From Bdellovibrionales bacterium (lineage in GTDB: Bacteria; Bdellovibrionota; Bdellovibrionia; Bdellovibrionales; Bdellovibrionaceae), in assembly GCA_016713585.1 (NCBI GenBank), contig JADJOV010000023.1, forward strand, positions 186,001-250,000: 64,000 nucleotides of DNA, given 5' to 3'. A program made the position numbers and the translations under genes. A model generated the notes under the pieces. That model had not been told where the DNA came from. It made no database searches and saw only the letters and a list, made by a program, of their open reading frames with translations. Positions 1-8,528 of this stretch are shown here, one piece after another. Within the stretch, counting starts at the first letter, position 1; each line of letters starts with the position of its first letter.

Positions 1-141
1 CCTCTCGGCCTCGTTAGCGAGACCGATCACCTTAAATTTCATACGGAAATCTTTATCGATATGAAACCAAACAGTTACTCATTTGCCGATGAGACTGAGC
101 AGATGACTCAAGCTGAGGTGTTTGCGAAGTATGGTGGATAA
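1..141 (+). CDS. C-terminal end of an unidentified protein
   Basis: Frame 1 is open from the window edge to a TAA at 139-141, giving 46 codons of a protein that begins outside the window. The residues are ordinary and soluble (…HTEIFIDMKP… then an acidic stretch ending AEVFAKYGG). The tail is loosely reminiscent of GFA/CENP-V-domain proteins, but no zinc-binding cysteines are in the visible part, so no function is assigned. Its stop overlaps the start of the next gene by 11 bases, suggesting co-transcription. Confidence 0.4.
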   Translation, partial: PLGLVSETDHLKFHTEIFIDMKPNSYSFADETEQMTQAEVFAKYGG

Positions 142-669
142 AGTGGAGAAAATAAAAAGGCCAACGCTTTATATATTTTCAGGTCTACCAGCTTCGGGCA
201 AGTCAACATTGGCCCAGGAATTGGCACGAAAGATAAATGCAACTTTCGTCCGAATTGACACCGTTGAACAGGGTTTGAGGGACATTTGTAAATACAATGT
301 CCAAGGTGGTGAGGATATGAGCTTTCTCATTTGATCGCTAAGGACAACCTAAGAGTTGGAAATAATGTGATCGCTGATTCAGTGAACCCATGGGCATTGA
401 CTCGAAGAGCGTGGAACGAGGTCGCCAAATCCGTTGATGCGAACTTTGTTAATATCGAAGTCATTTGTTCAGATCAAAACGAACACAAGCGACGGGTTGA
501 AACCAGAAATGTGGGAATTGAAAACCTGAAACCTCCAACCTGGGAGGAAGTGCTGAACAGAGACTACCATGGTTGGTCGGAACATCGCATCTTGGTGGAC
601 ACCGCTCAAAAGCAAATTGGTGAGAGTTTAAAAGAACTAATGAGAAATCTAGAGTCGGAGCTTGCATGA
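131..669 (+). pseudogene. AAA-family P-loop kinase, frameshifted
   Basis: The first part (ATG 131 to a TGA at 332-334) carries a Walker A motif, FSGLPASGKSTLA, at about residues 16-28, typical of small P-loop nucleotide or sugar kinases. The rest (IAKDNLRVGNNVIADSVNPW… to 669) lies in another frame and contains the family's conserved VIADSVNP segment. Adding one G after the codon GAG near 315 joins the halves as …GGEGYELSHLIAKDN…, which fits the family. It is therefore one roughly 178-residue kinase broken by a single-base deletion in a G run. The substrate is unknown. The gene ends in an ATGA overlap with the next one. Confidence 0.6.
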
Positions 670-884
670 GCGAAAAACTAGAAAAGTCAGCACAACAATA
701 TGAGCAAATTACCGAGGAACTCCTTAGGGCCGCAGCTCCCTATAAAACTGCGTCAAACCACTTCCGTAATAAGGAAGTTCCTCGTGGCGCTGCTCACGCT
801 TATGCAGAATGGGGCCATATTAACAAAGCCGAAATTCTTCTGAAGGCTGAATCAGTTGTCCACGCGGAGAACTCGACTCCATGA
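666..884 (+). CDS. Small hypothetical protein (72 aa)
   Basis: ATG at 666 overlaps the kinase stop (ATGA), and the TGA at 882-884 overlaps the next ATG at 881, so it sits in a translationally coupled string. The protein is short, helical and charged, with no signal peptide or membrane segment. I do not recognise the family. Its preserved frame between damaged neighbours suggests it was recently functional, possibly as a partner of the kinase. Confidence 0.45.
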   Translation: MSEKLEKSAQQYEQITEELLRAAAPYKTASNHFRNKEVPRGAAHAYAEWGHINKAEILLKAESVVHAENSTP

Positions 885-1111
885 GCCTTACTTTGGAGAC
901 TACACGACTGGAGATTCGTCCCTGGCTTGCTAAAGACGTTGACCATTATCTAACGCTCGCAAACGATGTTGGCTACACAGCATTTTCTCTTGCTGGACAA
1001 TTTGCTCTAACTTCTACTGAAGCTGCCGAACGTATAAAAGATCGAACTGACCTTTTGAATCAAAAAAAATTGGCAAGTTTCTATTATTTTCTAAAACGTC
1101 GCATGAATTGA
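881..1111 (+). pseudogene. GNAT N-acetyltransferase, N-terminal fragment
   Basis: The start LETTRLEIRPWLAKDVDHYL is typical of RimJ/RimL-type GNAT acetyltransferases, which acetylate an amine using acetyl-CoA. Only 76 residues remain of a usual 160-180. The acetyl-CoA-binding motif (R/Q-x-x-G-x-G/A) is absent, so the fragment cannot be catalytic. The TGA stop at 1109-1111 overlaps a TTG that opens the following VOC frame, which suggests that a deletion joined two genes. Confidence 0.55.
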
Positions 1112-1371
1112 TCACCATAGATCACACACGATTGATGGTAAAAAACTTGGAACAAAGTAAGAACTGGTACTCCAAAGTATTGGGAATTTCACCTTGGTTA
1201 GATACATCCGATTATGTTGAATTTCGAGTTGGCCAAGGTGGATTGGTTTTCACCGCTCACGGCGCTACTACTTTTCGCGGCCCATTGAATATCGAGAGCG
1301 ACGAAGCCATATGTCAAAATTGTGATCCTTTTGGAAATATCATTGGCCTAATTGGAAAGGTGGCAGAATGA
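1108..1371 (+). pseudogene. VOC/glyoxalase-fold protein, internally shortened
   Basis: The N-terminus (IDHTRLMVKNLEQSKNWYSKVLG) is the hallmark first beta-alpha module of the vicinal oxygen chelate superfamily, which covers glyoxalases, dioxygenases and antibiotic-binding proteins. The last residues (CDPFGNIIGLIG) match the usual D-P-x-G-N-x-x-x-L end. Between them about 30 residues of the second beta-alpha module are missing, including its metal-binding strand, so the 87-residue product is probably non-functional. The only start is TTG at 1108, overlapping the previous stop. The stop overlaps the next ATG (1368). Confidence 0.55.
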
Positions 1372-2276
1372 CATCGAAACTCGCCACATTCTTAAATGTT
1401 AATCTGACTCCAAAGTTAACTCCGTTTGAAACAGTCAGCGCGAATGAACAGGGGTCATTCAGTCAGTTGCTCGTCCAATATCTTTCAAATGATGGAGATT
1501 TAATTCCAGCATATTTGCTTTTACCAAGGAAACCCAGTGGGGCGGCCATTCTCGTTCACCATCAGCACAATGGCGAACGACACTTTGGAAAGAGTGAGGT
1601 CGTCGGCCTAGCAGGCAATGTTCTTCAAGCGTTCGGTCCTGCACTTGCCGAAAATGGATTTATCGTTCTCGCACCCGATTCGATCTGTTTTGAAGATCGG
1701 AGACCAAATGCGAAAGGAACGGAGTGCGACGATGAAGGTGATTTTCTTCAGCACTTCAACGAGATGACTTATCGCCTAATCAAAGGCGATACTCTCATGC
1801 GAAAGGTACTCGAAGACGCCTCTACTGGGCTGTCTGTCCTTCTTAGTATCGAGGGTGTCGATCCCACTCGTGTTGGAGTTCTCGGCCATTCCTATGGTGG
1901 AAATACGACACTCTTCCAAACTGCCCTTGATCAGCGCATTCAATTTGCTTGTGCAAGTGGGGCCGTATGTTCATACAAGAACAAAATGGAAAGAGGAACA
2001 GGCCTAGAGTTCTCGCTGGCGATTCCAGACATTTTCAACCACTTCGATTTTACTGACATTCTCTCTTCTGTTGGGCCAAGACCATTTCTCGTTGTTTCAG
2101 CTGATGAAGACAAGTACGCGCAAGATGCAGACATAGTTGTCGAGGATTGTAAGAAGCGGCTTGGACCTCACTCCGAAACCCTTCAACATTTTCGCTATCG
2201 CGGAGGTCATCCCATCACTGTTGATCGCTTCGATGCCATTGTGAAATGGTTCGTACAGCAAGGAAAACGAGACTGA
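1368..2276 (+). CDS. Alpha/beta hydrolase (dienelactone hydrolase-like)
   Basis: An intact 302-residue alpha/beta hydrolase. The nucleophile elbow is GHSYGG (about residue 173), an acid residue sits in SADEDKYAQDAD (about 246) and the histidine in YRGGHPI (about 281), so the catalytic triad is complete. There is no signal peptide, so it acts in the cytoplasm on an unknown ester, lactone or peptide. The size and the HHQHNGERHFGKSE oxyanion region resemble dienelactone-hydrolase/acetyl-xylan-esterase-like enzymes. It ends the coupled string that began at 131 and is one of its few undamaged members. Beyond the stop begins a decayed gene on the other strand. Confidence 0.75.
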   Translation: MTSKLATFLNVNLTPKLTPFETVSANEQGSFSQLLVQYLSNDGDLIPAYLLLPRKPSGAAILVHHQHNGERHFGKSEVVGLAGNVLQAFGPALAENGFIVLAPDSICFEDRRPNAKGTECDDEGDFLQHFNEMTYRLIKGDTLMRKVLEDASTGLSVLLSIEGVDPTRVGVLGHSYGGNTTLFQTALDQRIQFACASGAVCSYKNKMERGTGLEFSLAIPDIFNHFDFTDILSSVGPRPFLVVSADEDKYAQDADIVVEDCKKRLGPHSETLQHFRYRGGHPITVDRFDAIVKWFVQQGKRD

Positions 2277-2284
2277 AATTTATG

Positions 2285-2599
2285 AATAATCCGAAGCCCA
2301 ACATTGTTGTCGAAAGCGGGTTCTTCATGAAGCGCTCGTCCGATCTGATTTATTTTCGCACCAGCACGAGCTTCTGACATCGCATTTTGCAAAACAGATT
2401 TTGCAACGGCACACAACTTCAAATGAAGTTTAGACTTGGGAGGAACAATCGCAGATCCTCATGTGTCAGCAAAATAACCATCAAGCTGTGCTACCGTGAT
2501 CCCTGGTTCCAATTTCGATTGCATAAACTGAAGACAGCGAGCAACAATTTTTCCAATTCTACGAAGCGACTCAAAGTCTTTTTCTGAGCTAATCGACAT
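2285..2599 (-). pseudogene. Methionine aminopeptidase (type I) remnant with two internal deletions
   Basis: Read on the minus strand from ATG 2599, the product starts MSISSEKDFESLRRIGKIVA and continues to LEPGITVAQLDGYFADT, then a TGA, then GSAIVPP, …KLCAVAKSVLQNAM, KINQIGRALHEEP. These are the recognisable blocks of MetAP: the N-terminal helix, the metal-ligand strand (DGYFADTGGS in intact enzymes) and the HEEP metal ligand. The first deletion falls between AQLD and GYFADT and the second between IGRA and LHEEP, each where intact proteins have near-repeated residues (LDG; GR). The TGA replaces the glycine codon expected after ADT. It is a clear relic. Confidence 0.65.
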
Positions 2600-2995
2600 T
2601 CCAGTATCCTAAGAGTTCAAATAGAATTGGTCATTCTTTAGCGAAACAAAAACCAACCAGACCCTACCTGTGAGCACAAGACTTCACTAAACCAATAGAA
2701 TACAAAATGGAATCTCGTGTTTAATTGAAGCTGAATCTCCACCTCCAAGGTGGTTGGGAGCAATCTGCTTGCAAGTAAGAAAAAGACAAATAAATGGGTT
2801 AAATAAAGTGTATTTACCCAGACAGAGGCCATCAGGGCGCTGGGTGAGCAGGTAACCCCAAGGTAAATGAGCCAAGATACGGAATCCTTGGCCTTACTTG
2901 GAATCTTAAGCATGTTTTCGGCTGTTTTACGATCCGTGGCTCTGGAATCCGAATCATCCACATTCGGAATATGAATAAGAAAGAGAGGAGTCTTT
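2600..2995 (+). other. Intergenic region, no convincing gene
   Basis: An AT-rich stretch between the MetAP relic and the antitoxin-like gene. A 107-codon minus-strand frame crosses it (2638-2961), but its composition (many W, F, L and C residues, no recognisable motif) argues against coding. A purine-rich ribosome-binding site (AGAAAGAGGAG) lies just before the next ATG. Confidence 0.4.
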
Positions 2996-3232
2996 ATGCC
3001 GAACTATGTAAAGAATGAAAAGGGCTATGCGAGCGTCAAGTTTAACGCCAAGGCTGTCAAAGATGCCTACTCCAAGGCTAAGACCAAGCGCAAACACCCT
3101 ACGAGCGTCAATTTGCCTGAAGAAGTCATCACGGGGCTAAAGGCGTTGGCTTTGCAGACGGAAGTTCCCTACCAGACCCTCATGCGCAAGTTCATCACAG
3201 AGGGCCTAGCTAAGAGTAAAAAAGGCGCTTAA
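2996..3232 (+). CDS. Ribbon-helix-helix antitoxin-like protein (BrnA/CopG type)
   Basis: A 78-residue basic protein preceded by a good GAGGAG site. Its second half (SVNLPEEVITGLKALALQTEVPYQTLMRKFI) has the beta-strand then helix-helix pattern and the PYQTLMRK motif of BrnA/CopG-like antitoxins, which bind DNA as dimers and neutralise a partner toxin. No BrnT-like toxin is visible on either side: a 47-codon GTG frame follows (3244-3387) without recognisable motifs, and the DNA upstream is non-coding. It may be an orphan antitoxin. Confidence 0.6.
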   Translation: MPNYVKNEKGYASVKFNAKAVKDAYSKAKTKRKHPTSVNLPEEVITGLKALALQTEVPYQTLMRKFITEGLAKSKKGA

Positions 3233-3510
3233 CGGGAACTCGCGTGATCGAATTTACCAAGTCTGAAAAACGAACCCGGAACTGCGCCGTCTGGCTGGCG
3301 ACGCTTACAAAGCTAACCGCTAAGCTGCGTAAAGAAACAAACGTTCCTAAGCTGAGCGGCATAGGAACGCCAATTTCCCCTGTGTAGAACCTTGCCGGGG
3401 TTCCGAGACCACCGCCGACACACAAGAACCATTATTATTTTATATCTCGGGGGCCTTAGGGGCTTTCCAAAATCCAATCCATTCCAAACAACCAAAACGA
3501 AAAGAGAAGA

Positions 3511-3981
3511 ATGATTTTCCTAAAACCTATGTCTGCTGAAACTTTCGAGAGTTTCAAGCAAGACTCACAAACCGCATACGCCACCAACCTAGCTTTGGTC
3601 GAAGATATCCCGTTTGAAGTTGCACTCAAAAGTGCATCTGACCAATTCGATAAACTTGTACCCACCGGGACAGATACCCAAGGACAATCATTTTTTGATG
3701 TTCTTGAAACTGGTTCTGGAAAACCAGTTGGCTATCTCTGGCTCGGAACCTAAAACCGATTCGACAGAAAAGTGGTCTCCATCAACGACATCACTATCAT
3801 TCCTGCCTACGGGGGCCGTGGCCTCGGCAAATCGCTGATGAAACTTGTTGAGCAAGAGGCTCGGAAAACCGGGGCCTCTCGTATCCGTTTACATGTCTTC
3901 CACAGCAATGAAGTTGCGAAGAGACTCTACATGTCCGTGGGCTTTGTCCCAACAAACTTAGACATGCGGAAAGAACTTTAG
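3511..3981 (+). pseudogene. GNAT acetyltransferase interrupted by an in-frame TAA
   Basis: Two pieces (3511-3753 and about 3754-3981) share one frame, separated only by a TAA at 3751-3753 after …GYLWLGT. The second piece continues NRFDRKVVSINDITIIPAYGGRGLGKSLM, holding the acetyl-CoA-binding GGRGLG motif, and ends with the usual NEVAKRLYMSVGF block. Reading through the stop gives a 156-residue GNAT of normal length. A substitution (perhaps GAA to TAA) explains it better than an indel, so this looks like genuine decay. The substrate is unknown. Confidence 0.65.
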
Positions 3982-4169
3982 GCTCCGCGAGAAAGTACTT
4001 AAGACGTATCCACTTCACCTGATGGAAAAAGCGGTGAGATATCCTACAAACTACGAACGAGGGGCTCTTGCATTCTTTATGAAGAGATCGGGTGTTGTCC
4101 GCCAATTTCGGCCGCTAAGTCACTAAAAACACCAGAAAAACCTTGTTCGAATCTGCGCTTCTGCTTTAA

Positions 4170-4206
4170 CTAAAGACATACTATATAAGATATAGTATGT
4201 CTTTAG
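4170..4206. repeat. Perfect 17-bp inverted repeat, probable operator of the following toxin-like gene
   Basis: CTAAAGACATACTATAT (4170-4186) and its exact reverse complement (4190-4206) are separated by AAG. The repeat ends two bases before the ATG at 4208 of a RelE-like fragment. Toxin-antitoxin operons often carry a palindromic autoregulatory operator at the start of transcription. An antitoxin-binding site is the likeliest role; a hairpin blocking ribosome access is an alternative. Confidence 0.6.
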
Positions 4207-4207
4207 T

Positions 4208-4372
4208 ATGTTGAACGTATTTTTTGAGAAAAACACAGCCAAAGCTCTCAACAAGTCCCCGAAGGACATCCAGGAAAAGTTCGAAAAATGGAAAGACATT
4301 GTTCAACTTCAAGGACCAAAAGGTCTTTTTGAGATCAAAGGTTTTCGAGACCATATGTTCTCCGCCAATTAA
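4208..4372 (+). pseudogene. RelE/HigB-like toxin, C-terminally truncated
   Basis: ATG at 4208, stop at 4370-4372, 54 residues: MLNVFFEKNTAKALNKSP…EKFEKWKDIVQLQGPKGL then FEIKGFRDHM. This matches the first two thirds of RelE/HigB/ParE-fold toxins, in which the strand with I/L-KGF-x-D precedes the catalytic arginines. The final strands bearing those residues are missing, replaced by MFSAN and a stop, so mRNA cleavage activity should be lost. The perfect palindrome directly upstream supports a former toxin-antitoxin operon. No antitoxin gene follows. Confidence 0.5.
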
Positions 4373-4452
4373 ATATGGCCAGTTTTTCGAGCTTCCACCT
4401 ATTCAAATTGGCCAGTTGATGGCTGAGAAATATTCTGGAGAGTGAGGTTGAG

Positions 4453-4773
4453 ATGAAGATAGAAACAGATAGGCTGACTCTTCGTCGATGGCAGGTGTCC
4501 GACTCGATGCCTTTTCATAGAATCAACTCAGACCCAGCGGTCACTGAGTTTCTTTTAGAACCCCTTTCTCTTGAGGCAAGCGACGGTATGATTCAGCGAA
4601 TTGAAGGTCATTTCGAACAATTTGGATACGGACTCTGGGCAGTTGAGCTGAAAGACACCGAAGAGCTTTTAGGATTTACCGGATTGTCGTGTCCAACTTT
4701 TGAAACCTTGTCTGCTGTCCTCGGCCAAAGAAGTTTTCCGGGTGTCGCCAAGAGCATAACCGACCCACTGTAG
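4453..4773 (+). pseudogene. GNAT acetyltransferase (RimJ/RimL type), truncated
   Basis: IETDRLTLRRWQVSDSMPFHRINSDPAVTEFL… and …FGYGLWAVELKDTEELLGFTGL are textbook RimJ/RimL-like GNAT sequence up to about residue 78. After that the frame runs into unrelated residues, and the acetyl-CoA motif (usually GWRLAKEYWGKGYATEA) is not found in any frame. The gene is therefore damaged near 4700-4720. An AGGTTGAG purine stretch precedes the ATG. It is the third damaged GNAT in 4 kb. Confidence 0.55.
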
Positions 4774-4794
4774 GACCGAGCCGAAAATTTCATT

Positions 4795-6061
4795 CTATCC
4801 TTCGGGCGAAATTAAAAAGGGCTGACTTTTTTCAGGATCTGAATTGATAATCGCGAGAATTTGCCCGGTTCGTAGCAAATTCTGAACACAGTACTTCTTA
4901 TGATTTTGCAAAATCTGAATGGCCTGGCTGGGAATTGTACTCGACATATCAATAAGTACTAAAAGCAGTGTGCTCTGCCGTCGGACCTCGATGGAAAAAC
5001 ACTTCTCTTCAAGATCGTAAAAGTTCGAAGTCCGGGGGAAGTGAAATTGGTGTCTTCGTTGGTAAAATTCCAGATCGGGTGGAATAATCATGTAGACGAC
5101 TCGGTAAGTTTGCACGGTTCAGCATGAGATCGAAAAACCCGAAACTCTCTATACGATCTCGATAGGGATTCAAAATTAGGGCTAGCTGGTAGTTGCTAAA
5201 GGCCCTTTCGAAGGTGAAGTATTGGGCCATCTGCTGATTCTTTGGTTTCAATCGAACGAGCTGGGCATTTAGGTTGTTGACGCCAGAATGAGGCGACTTC
5301 ATCAACTCGCGAATCAATCGAATGCCACCATAATGGTGGTACAAATAATAGATGAACATAAAATTATTGAAATAATTTTCAGACGAGTTTTCTTTATCGA
5401 ACTTCTCAAAAAGCGTAAGGCCACCTAAATTATTGTATTTCTCTAAGTATCCGATGGGAAACTCTTCATTAAATAGAGACTCAACCATGATGCTCAAACC
5501 CTCGTTGAGCCAATCTACCTCTGATCGATTAAAGTGATATCGGATCACGTGCTGCAATTCGTGGGGCAGTCTATACTTGAGTGCGTTGGAATCCAGATTT
5601 TCAAGAACATCAAACAAAATGAAATCTCGATGGTAGAGTTCTGTTAATGTCCGACTATGATAACCTTTTGATCGCAAGTCGCTGTCAAACAGAAGAATAA
5701 TCTTATCATTTCGTCGACCCGGCCCTAGTCCGAATCCTTCAAGTGGGTCGATTCCGAAAAGATTTTTGAAACGTGGACAAACCTCTTGGTCAAAAAATCT
5801 TGCCACCTGAATTAATTTTCTCTCAAGAAATTCGGAACTATTACCTGACTTAGGATCTCTGGCCGCAGAGTCAAGGATGTTCTGATATACATATACTTCA
5901 GAATAGAGCCCCTCAAAAAGCAGGCGACGAACTGGATACACGGGGCGAACAGAACCTGCCTGCTCAAAAGGGCGAATTAGCTCACGCAGAGGCTCTGCAA
6001 GAGCTAACTCACCAAAAAGAACACTCACAAAAAATCCAATCAGAACAAGTTTCAATTTCAC
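4795..6061 (-). pseudogene. Secreted zinc metalloprotease (HExxH), probable C-terminal frameshift
   Basis: GTG at 6061 preceded by GGAG gives a signal peptide (VKLKLVLIGFFVSVLFGELALA); an upstream TTG at 6103 is possible but would bury it. The mature part has HELQH and, 17 residues on, WLNEGLSIMVE, the zinc-binding pattern of M30/hyicolysin-like gluzincins. It is followed by a long tail. The main frame ends at 5009, but an overlapping frame starting near 5115 continues with a plausible 100-residue tail (VVYMIIPPDLEFY… to 4795), so a frameshift near 5100 is likely. It lies 20-60 bp after the secreted gene at 6125 and is probably in the same transcript. Confidence 0.6.
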
Positions 6062-6124
6062 GGTCTCCGATTCAGTTATGTTTTTGTTTGGTGAGATTCC
6101 CAAGCCTCGGTCGATCGAGGATCC

Positions 6125-7300
6125 CTAATAAAATCTCGAATTGGTTTGGATGGGCTCATTTTTTAACAAATCATAACTTCGAATGAAGTTCACTCTAATG
6201 AGCTCAGCAAGCTCGGCTTCTGAATGGACATAAGAATTCCCGCCGACGTTATAGCTAAATCGATAGAATTCGCGACGATCTCTTCCGTAGGTAACTTGTA
6301 ATGGCCCGTTAATAATATGGGACCCGGTCGAAATCATGTCATCTTTGTTTGTGAATGTTTTTAGTACAATACTTTTATTAACGGCATTCAAGGCAGATAA
6401 GTTAAATGCTTTTTTGAGTTTCTTTGTATCACTCTCTGTGACAGGACGAAATTCACAATCTAATTCGAGTCTAATGCTTGTCACCTCGGGCCTATCGCAG
6501 CTCTTAATACGAAGCCGTTCGGCAATCGGCCTAGGAAGCAAAGGCACCGATTTCGCAATCTGATCAGATTGACTTGAAATGTGAATACGTGCCCCCGTGG
6601 GATAAGGTTCCTCCGAACCTAGGCGAATAGTTGCGTAGCCTTTTGAATCTAGACCCCACATTTGGTACTGACAATAGGCCTCAAGGGTGATGCCGCCGTT
6701 CGGAATCGGCTCATAGTCAGTCCAATTGCAGTTCTTACAATTAGAGTTGGTCATCTGGCTATTGACAGTGATCTGAGTCTCCTGCCTCAAGTTGTTTCCT
6801 AACTGAGGAATCTCCTCAAACGGGTATATCGCAGTATCTTCGCTAATGAGTCTTTCCGCTAGGGGTGTAGAATTTTTGTAATATTCGTTTCCAAGAAACG
6901 AAGAAAATGGATTCTCGGCGCTACTTAATCGCGAATAATCGCCTTGCATCTGAGTAGCCATAAGGTAAAGCTTATCCAACGCCGACCGATCCTTAGGAAA
7001 ACCGTATTCCGCGAAAAGCGTTAAAGAAGGAACTTCATACAATTTTATGTTTTCAAGCTCTGGCAGATCGGCGGAGCGATCGGTAATCTCTGGCCTATTA
7101 AAGTTCCGCGAGGTTTGGGGGATCACCAGGGCAGAATCCAGACTTGGAGAGACTGCCTTGAATCCAACATATGGGACAACTCCGTCTGTCGAGTTACCAT
7201 GAGAAGTTCCCTTGGCGTGCGTGGTGAGCGGTGCCAGGCACATAACTATGGCCATAGCTCCAAAAAAGTCTAAATTTTTTAGCGCGTTTTGAGTTTTCAT
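6125..7300 (-). CDS. Secreted protein of unknown function (391 aa)
   Basis: ATG 7300 follows a GGAG site. The N-terminus has a basic start, a hydrophobic core (FFGAMAIVMCLAPLTTHA) and a signal-peptidase-I-like site, so the protein is exported. The middle contains a CKNCNW pair and further cysteines (CQYQMW, CDRPE, LDCEF), suggesting disulphides in the periplasm. No catalytic motif is recognised. It is sandwiched between a TIGR02147 regulator gene 25 bp upstream and a secreted protease downstream, all on the minus strand, so the three probably form one regulated unit. Confidence 0.7.
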   Translation of the reverse strand: MKTQNALKNLDFFGAMAIVMCLAPLTTHAKGTSHGNSTDGVVPYVGFKAVSPSLDSALVIPQTSRNFNRPEITDRSADLPELENIKLYEVPSLTLFAEYGFPKDRSALDKLYLMATQMQGDYSRLSSAENPFSSFLGNEYYKNSTPLAERLISEDTAIYPFEEIPQLGNNLRQETQITVNSQMTNSNCKNCNWTDYEPIPNGGITLEAYCQYQMWGLDSKGYATIRLGSEEPYPTGARIHISSQSDQIAKSVPLLPRPIAERLRIKSCDRPEVTSIRLELDCEFRPVTESDTKKLKKAFNLSALNAVNKSIVLKTFTNKDDMISTGSHIINGPLQVTYGRDRREFYRFSYNVGGNSYVHSEAELAELIRVNFIRSYDLLKNEPIQTNSRFY

Positions 7301-7325
7301 AAAATCTCCACATTAATTGTTTTTG

Positions 7326-8246
7326 TTAAATGATTTCCCTGTCGCTCGTAAATGAATTTTCAACAATTTGTTTTTCAATAGTCGAGTTCAGATCCAGAAT
7401 CGGATCCGTAGAAGCTTTTTCACCATCGACTAGTTCAAAGAATTGAACGTTCAGTTGATAAACAGAGTCAGCGCCGGAATTGGCGCTAAATTCTAAATTA
7501 AATTTATTTCTAAACTCTCGAATGAATTCCTTCATTCGCGGTAAATCACTCCGCCGGAGTGCCAGAGTAACGCCACCAAATGCCCGCTTTTCAATGGGCT
7601 GCTCTAGCGCCGCAGTGGCCTGGGTCAGCATTTCACGATGAAAATTCTGAATTGCAAAATTGACCTCTTCTTTGGCGTTGGACTCCAAAAAATTTTGGGC
7701 CTGACGAAGTTGTCCATCGACTTCTTTGATGAGTCCAAGGGCGATCAGCTGCTGATAGGTCCCTTTAACCTCCTTCAGTGTCAGTTTGCCCTTCATTGAT
7801 CGGCTGACCCAGAGAAAAAAATCTTCGATAGATTGGGACTTCTTTTGCAGCAGAACCAGCTCGAGAAGAACACTAAAATACCATTTTGAATAAAGGTTAT
7901 ATTGCTCTCGCTTCAGATCTGAACTGCGACGCTTTTGTGGAAAATTCATTAGCTTTTCATAATATTTGTGCTTGTCTTCGTTCTCCTTAGCTTGATTAAG
8001 CTGAACCATCGTTAGGAAATACTCTGATTCTGATTTGTTCAAATCCAAACCAGTCGTGATGCCACTAATGTTACTGAGGCTCAGATTTCGCTTGCCATCT
8101 ATGATCAACTTCAAGAGGCCCCGGGAAGAGATCTTTGCGTTTTTGGCGAGAACTCCGTAAGAGAAGCTTTTATTTAGTTGCTTCTGCTCCTGGTAGTAGC
8201 TCTTCAAGAACTCGCGATAATCTGTGAAGTTAAATACCGTTGTCAT
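7326..8246 (-). CDS. TIGR02147 family regulator-like protein
   Basis: The N-terminal block FNFTDYREFLKSYYQEQK… followed by FSYGVLAKNAKISSRGLLKLIIDGKRNLS is the diagnostic start of TIGR02147 proteins, a family abundant in Bdellovibrio and Fibrobacter with a helix-turn-helix-like N-terminus and a DUF4423-type C-terminus. Length (306 aa from the internal ATG at 8246) is normal. No signal peptide, so it is cytoplasmic and presumably controls the secreted protein and protease downstream. The family's biochemical role is not established; regulation is inferred from the fold and gene context. Confidence 0.8.
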   Translation of the reverse strand: MTTVFNFTDYREFLKSYYQEQKQLNKSFSYGVLAKNAKISSRGLLKLIIDGKRNLSLSNISGITTGLDLNKSESEYFLTMVQLNQAKENEDKHKYYEKLMNFPQKRRSSDLKREQYNLYSKWYFSVLLELVLLQKKSQSIEDFFLWVSRSMKGKLTLKEVKGTYQQLIALGLIKEVDGQLRQAQNFLESNAKEEVNFAIQNFHREMLTQATAALEQPIEKRAFGGVTLALRRSDLPRMKEFIREFRNKFNLEFSANSGADSVYQLNVQFFELVDGEKASTDPILDLNSTIEKQIVENSFTSDREII

Positions 8247-8528
8247 GGCGGTCAATATATATAATGCGGCGCGGTATGTAAAGTCAAAATTCTGAGTTCT
8301 CTGCTTTTTTGAGTACGATCGGTTTTTTTGAATATTTTAACTACCTGTATTTACATAGTATTTTACTGTTTCGATCTCAGTAGACATCCAGATGAAAAAA
8401 ATACAGCGTTGACATTGAAAACGGGACCTGAATTTCATCATTGATTAAGATACGAGCTCTTCCGATTCGTATGATCAGAAAGGATTTGCGTTTCGCCCTG
8501 AGCAAAACGCGAAAGTCTCGGTAGACAG

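Noticed and set aside
2638..2961. 107-codon minus-strand frame
   Set aside because: Composition rich in Trp, Phe, Leu and Cys, no ribosome-binding site or motif; judged non-coding.
3244..3387. 47-codon GTG frame after the antitoxin-like gene as its toxin
   Set aside because: Too short for BrnT or RelE folds, with no conserved residues.
1..4800. Integron cassette array
   Set aside because: Genes are of cassette type (GNAT, VOC, toxin), but they overlap directly and no attC-like imperfect palindromes separate them; no integrase is present.
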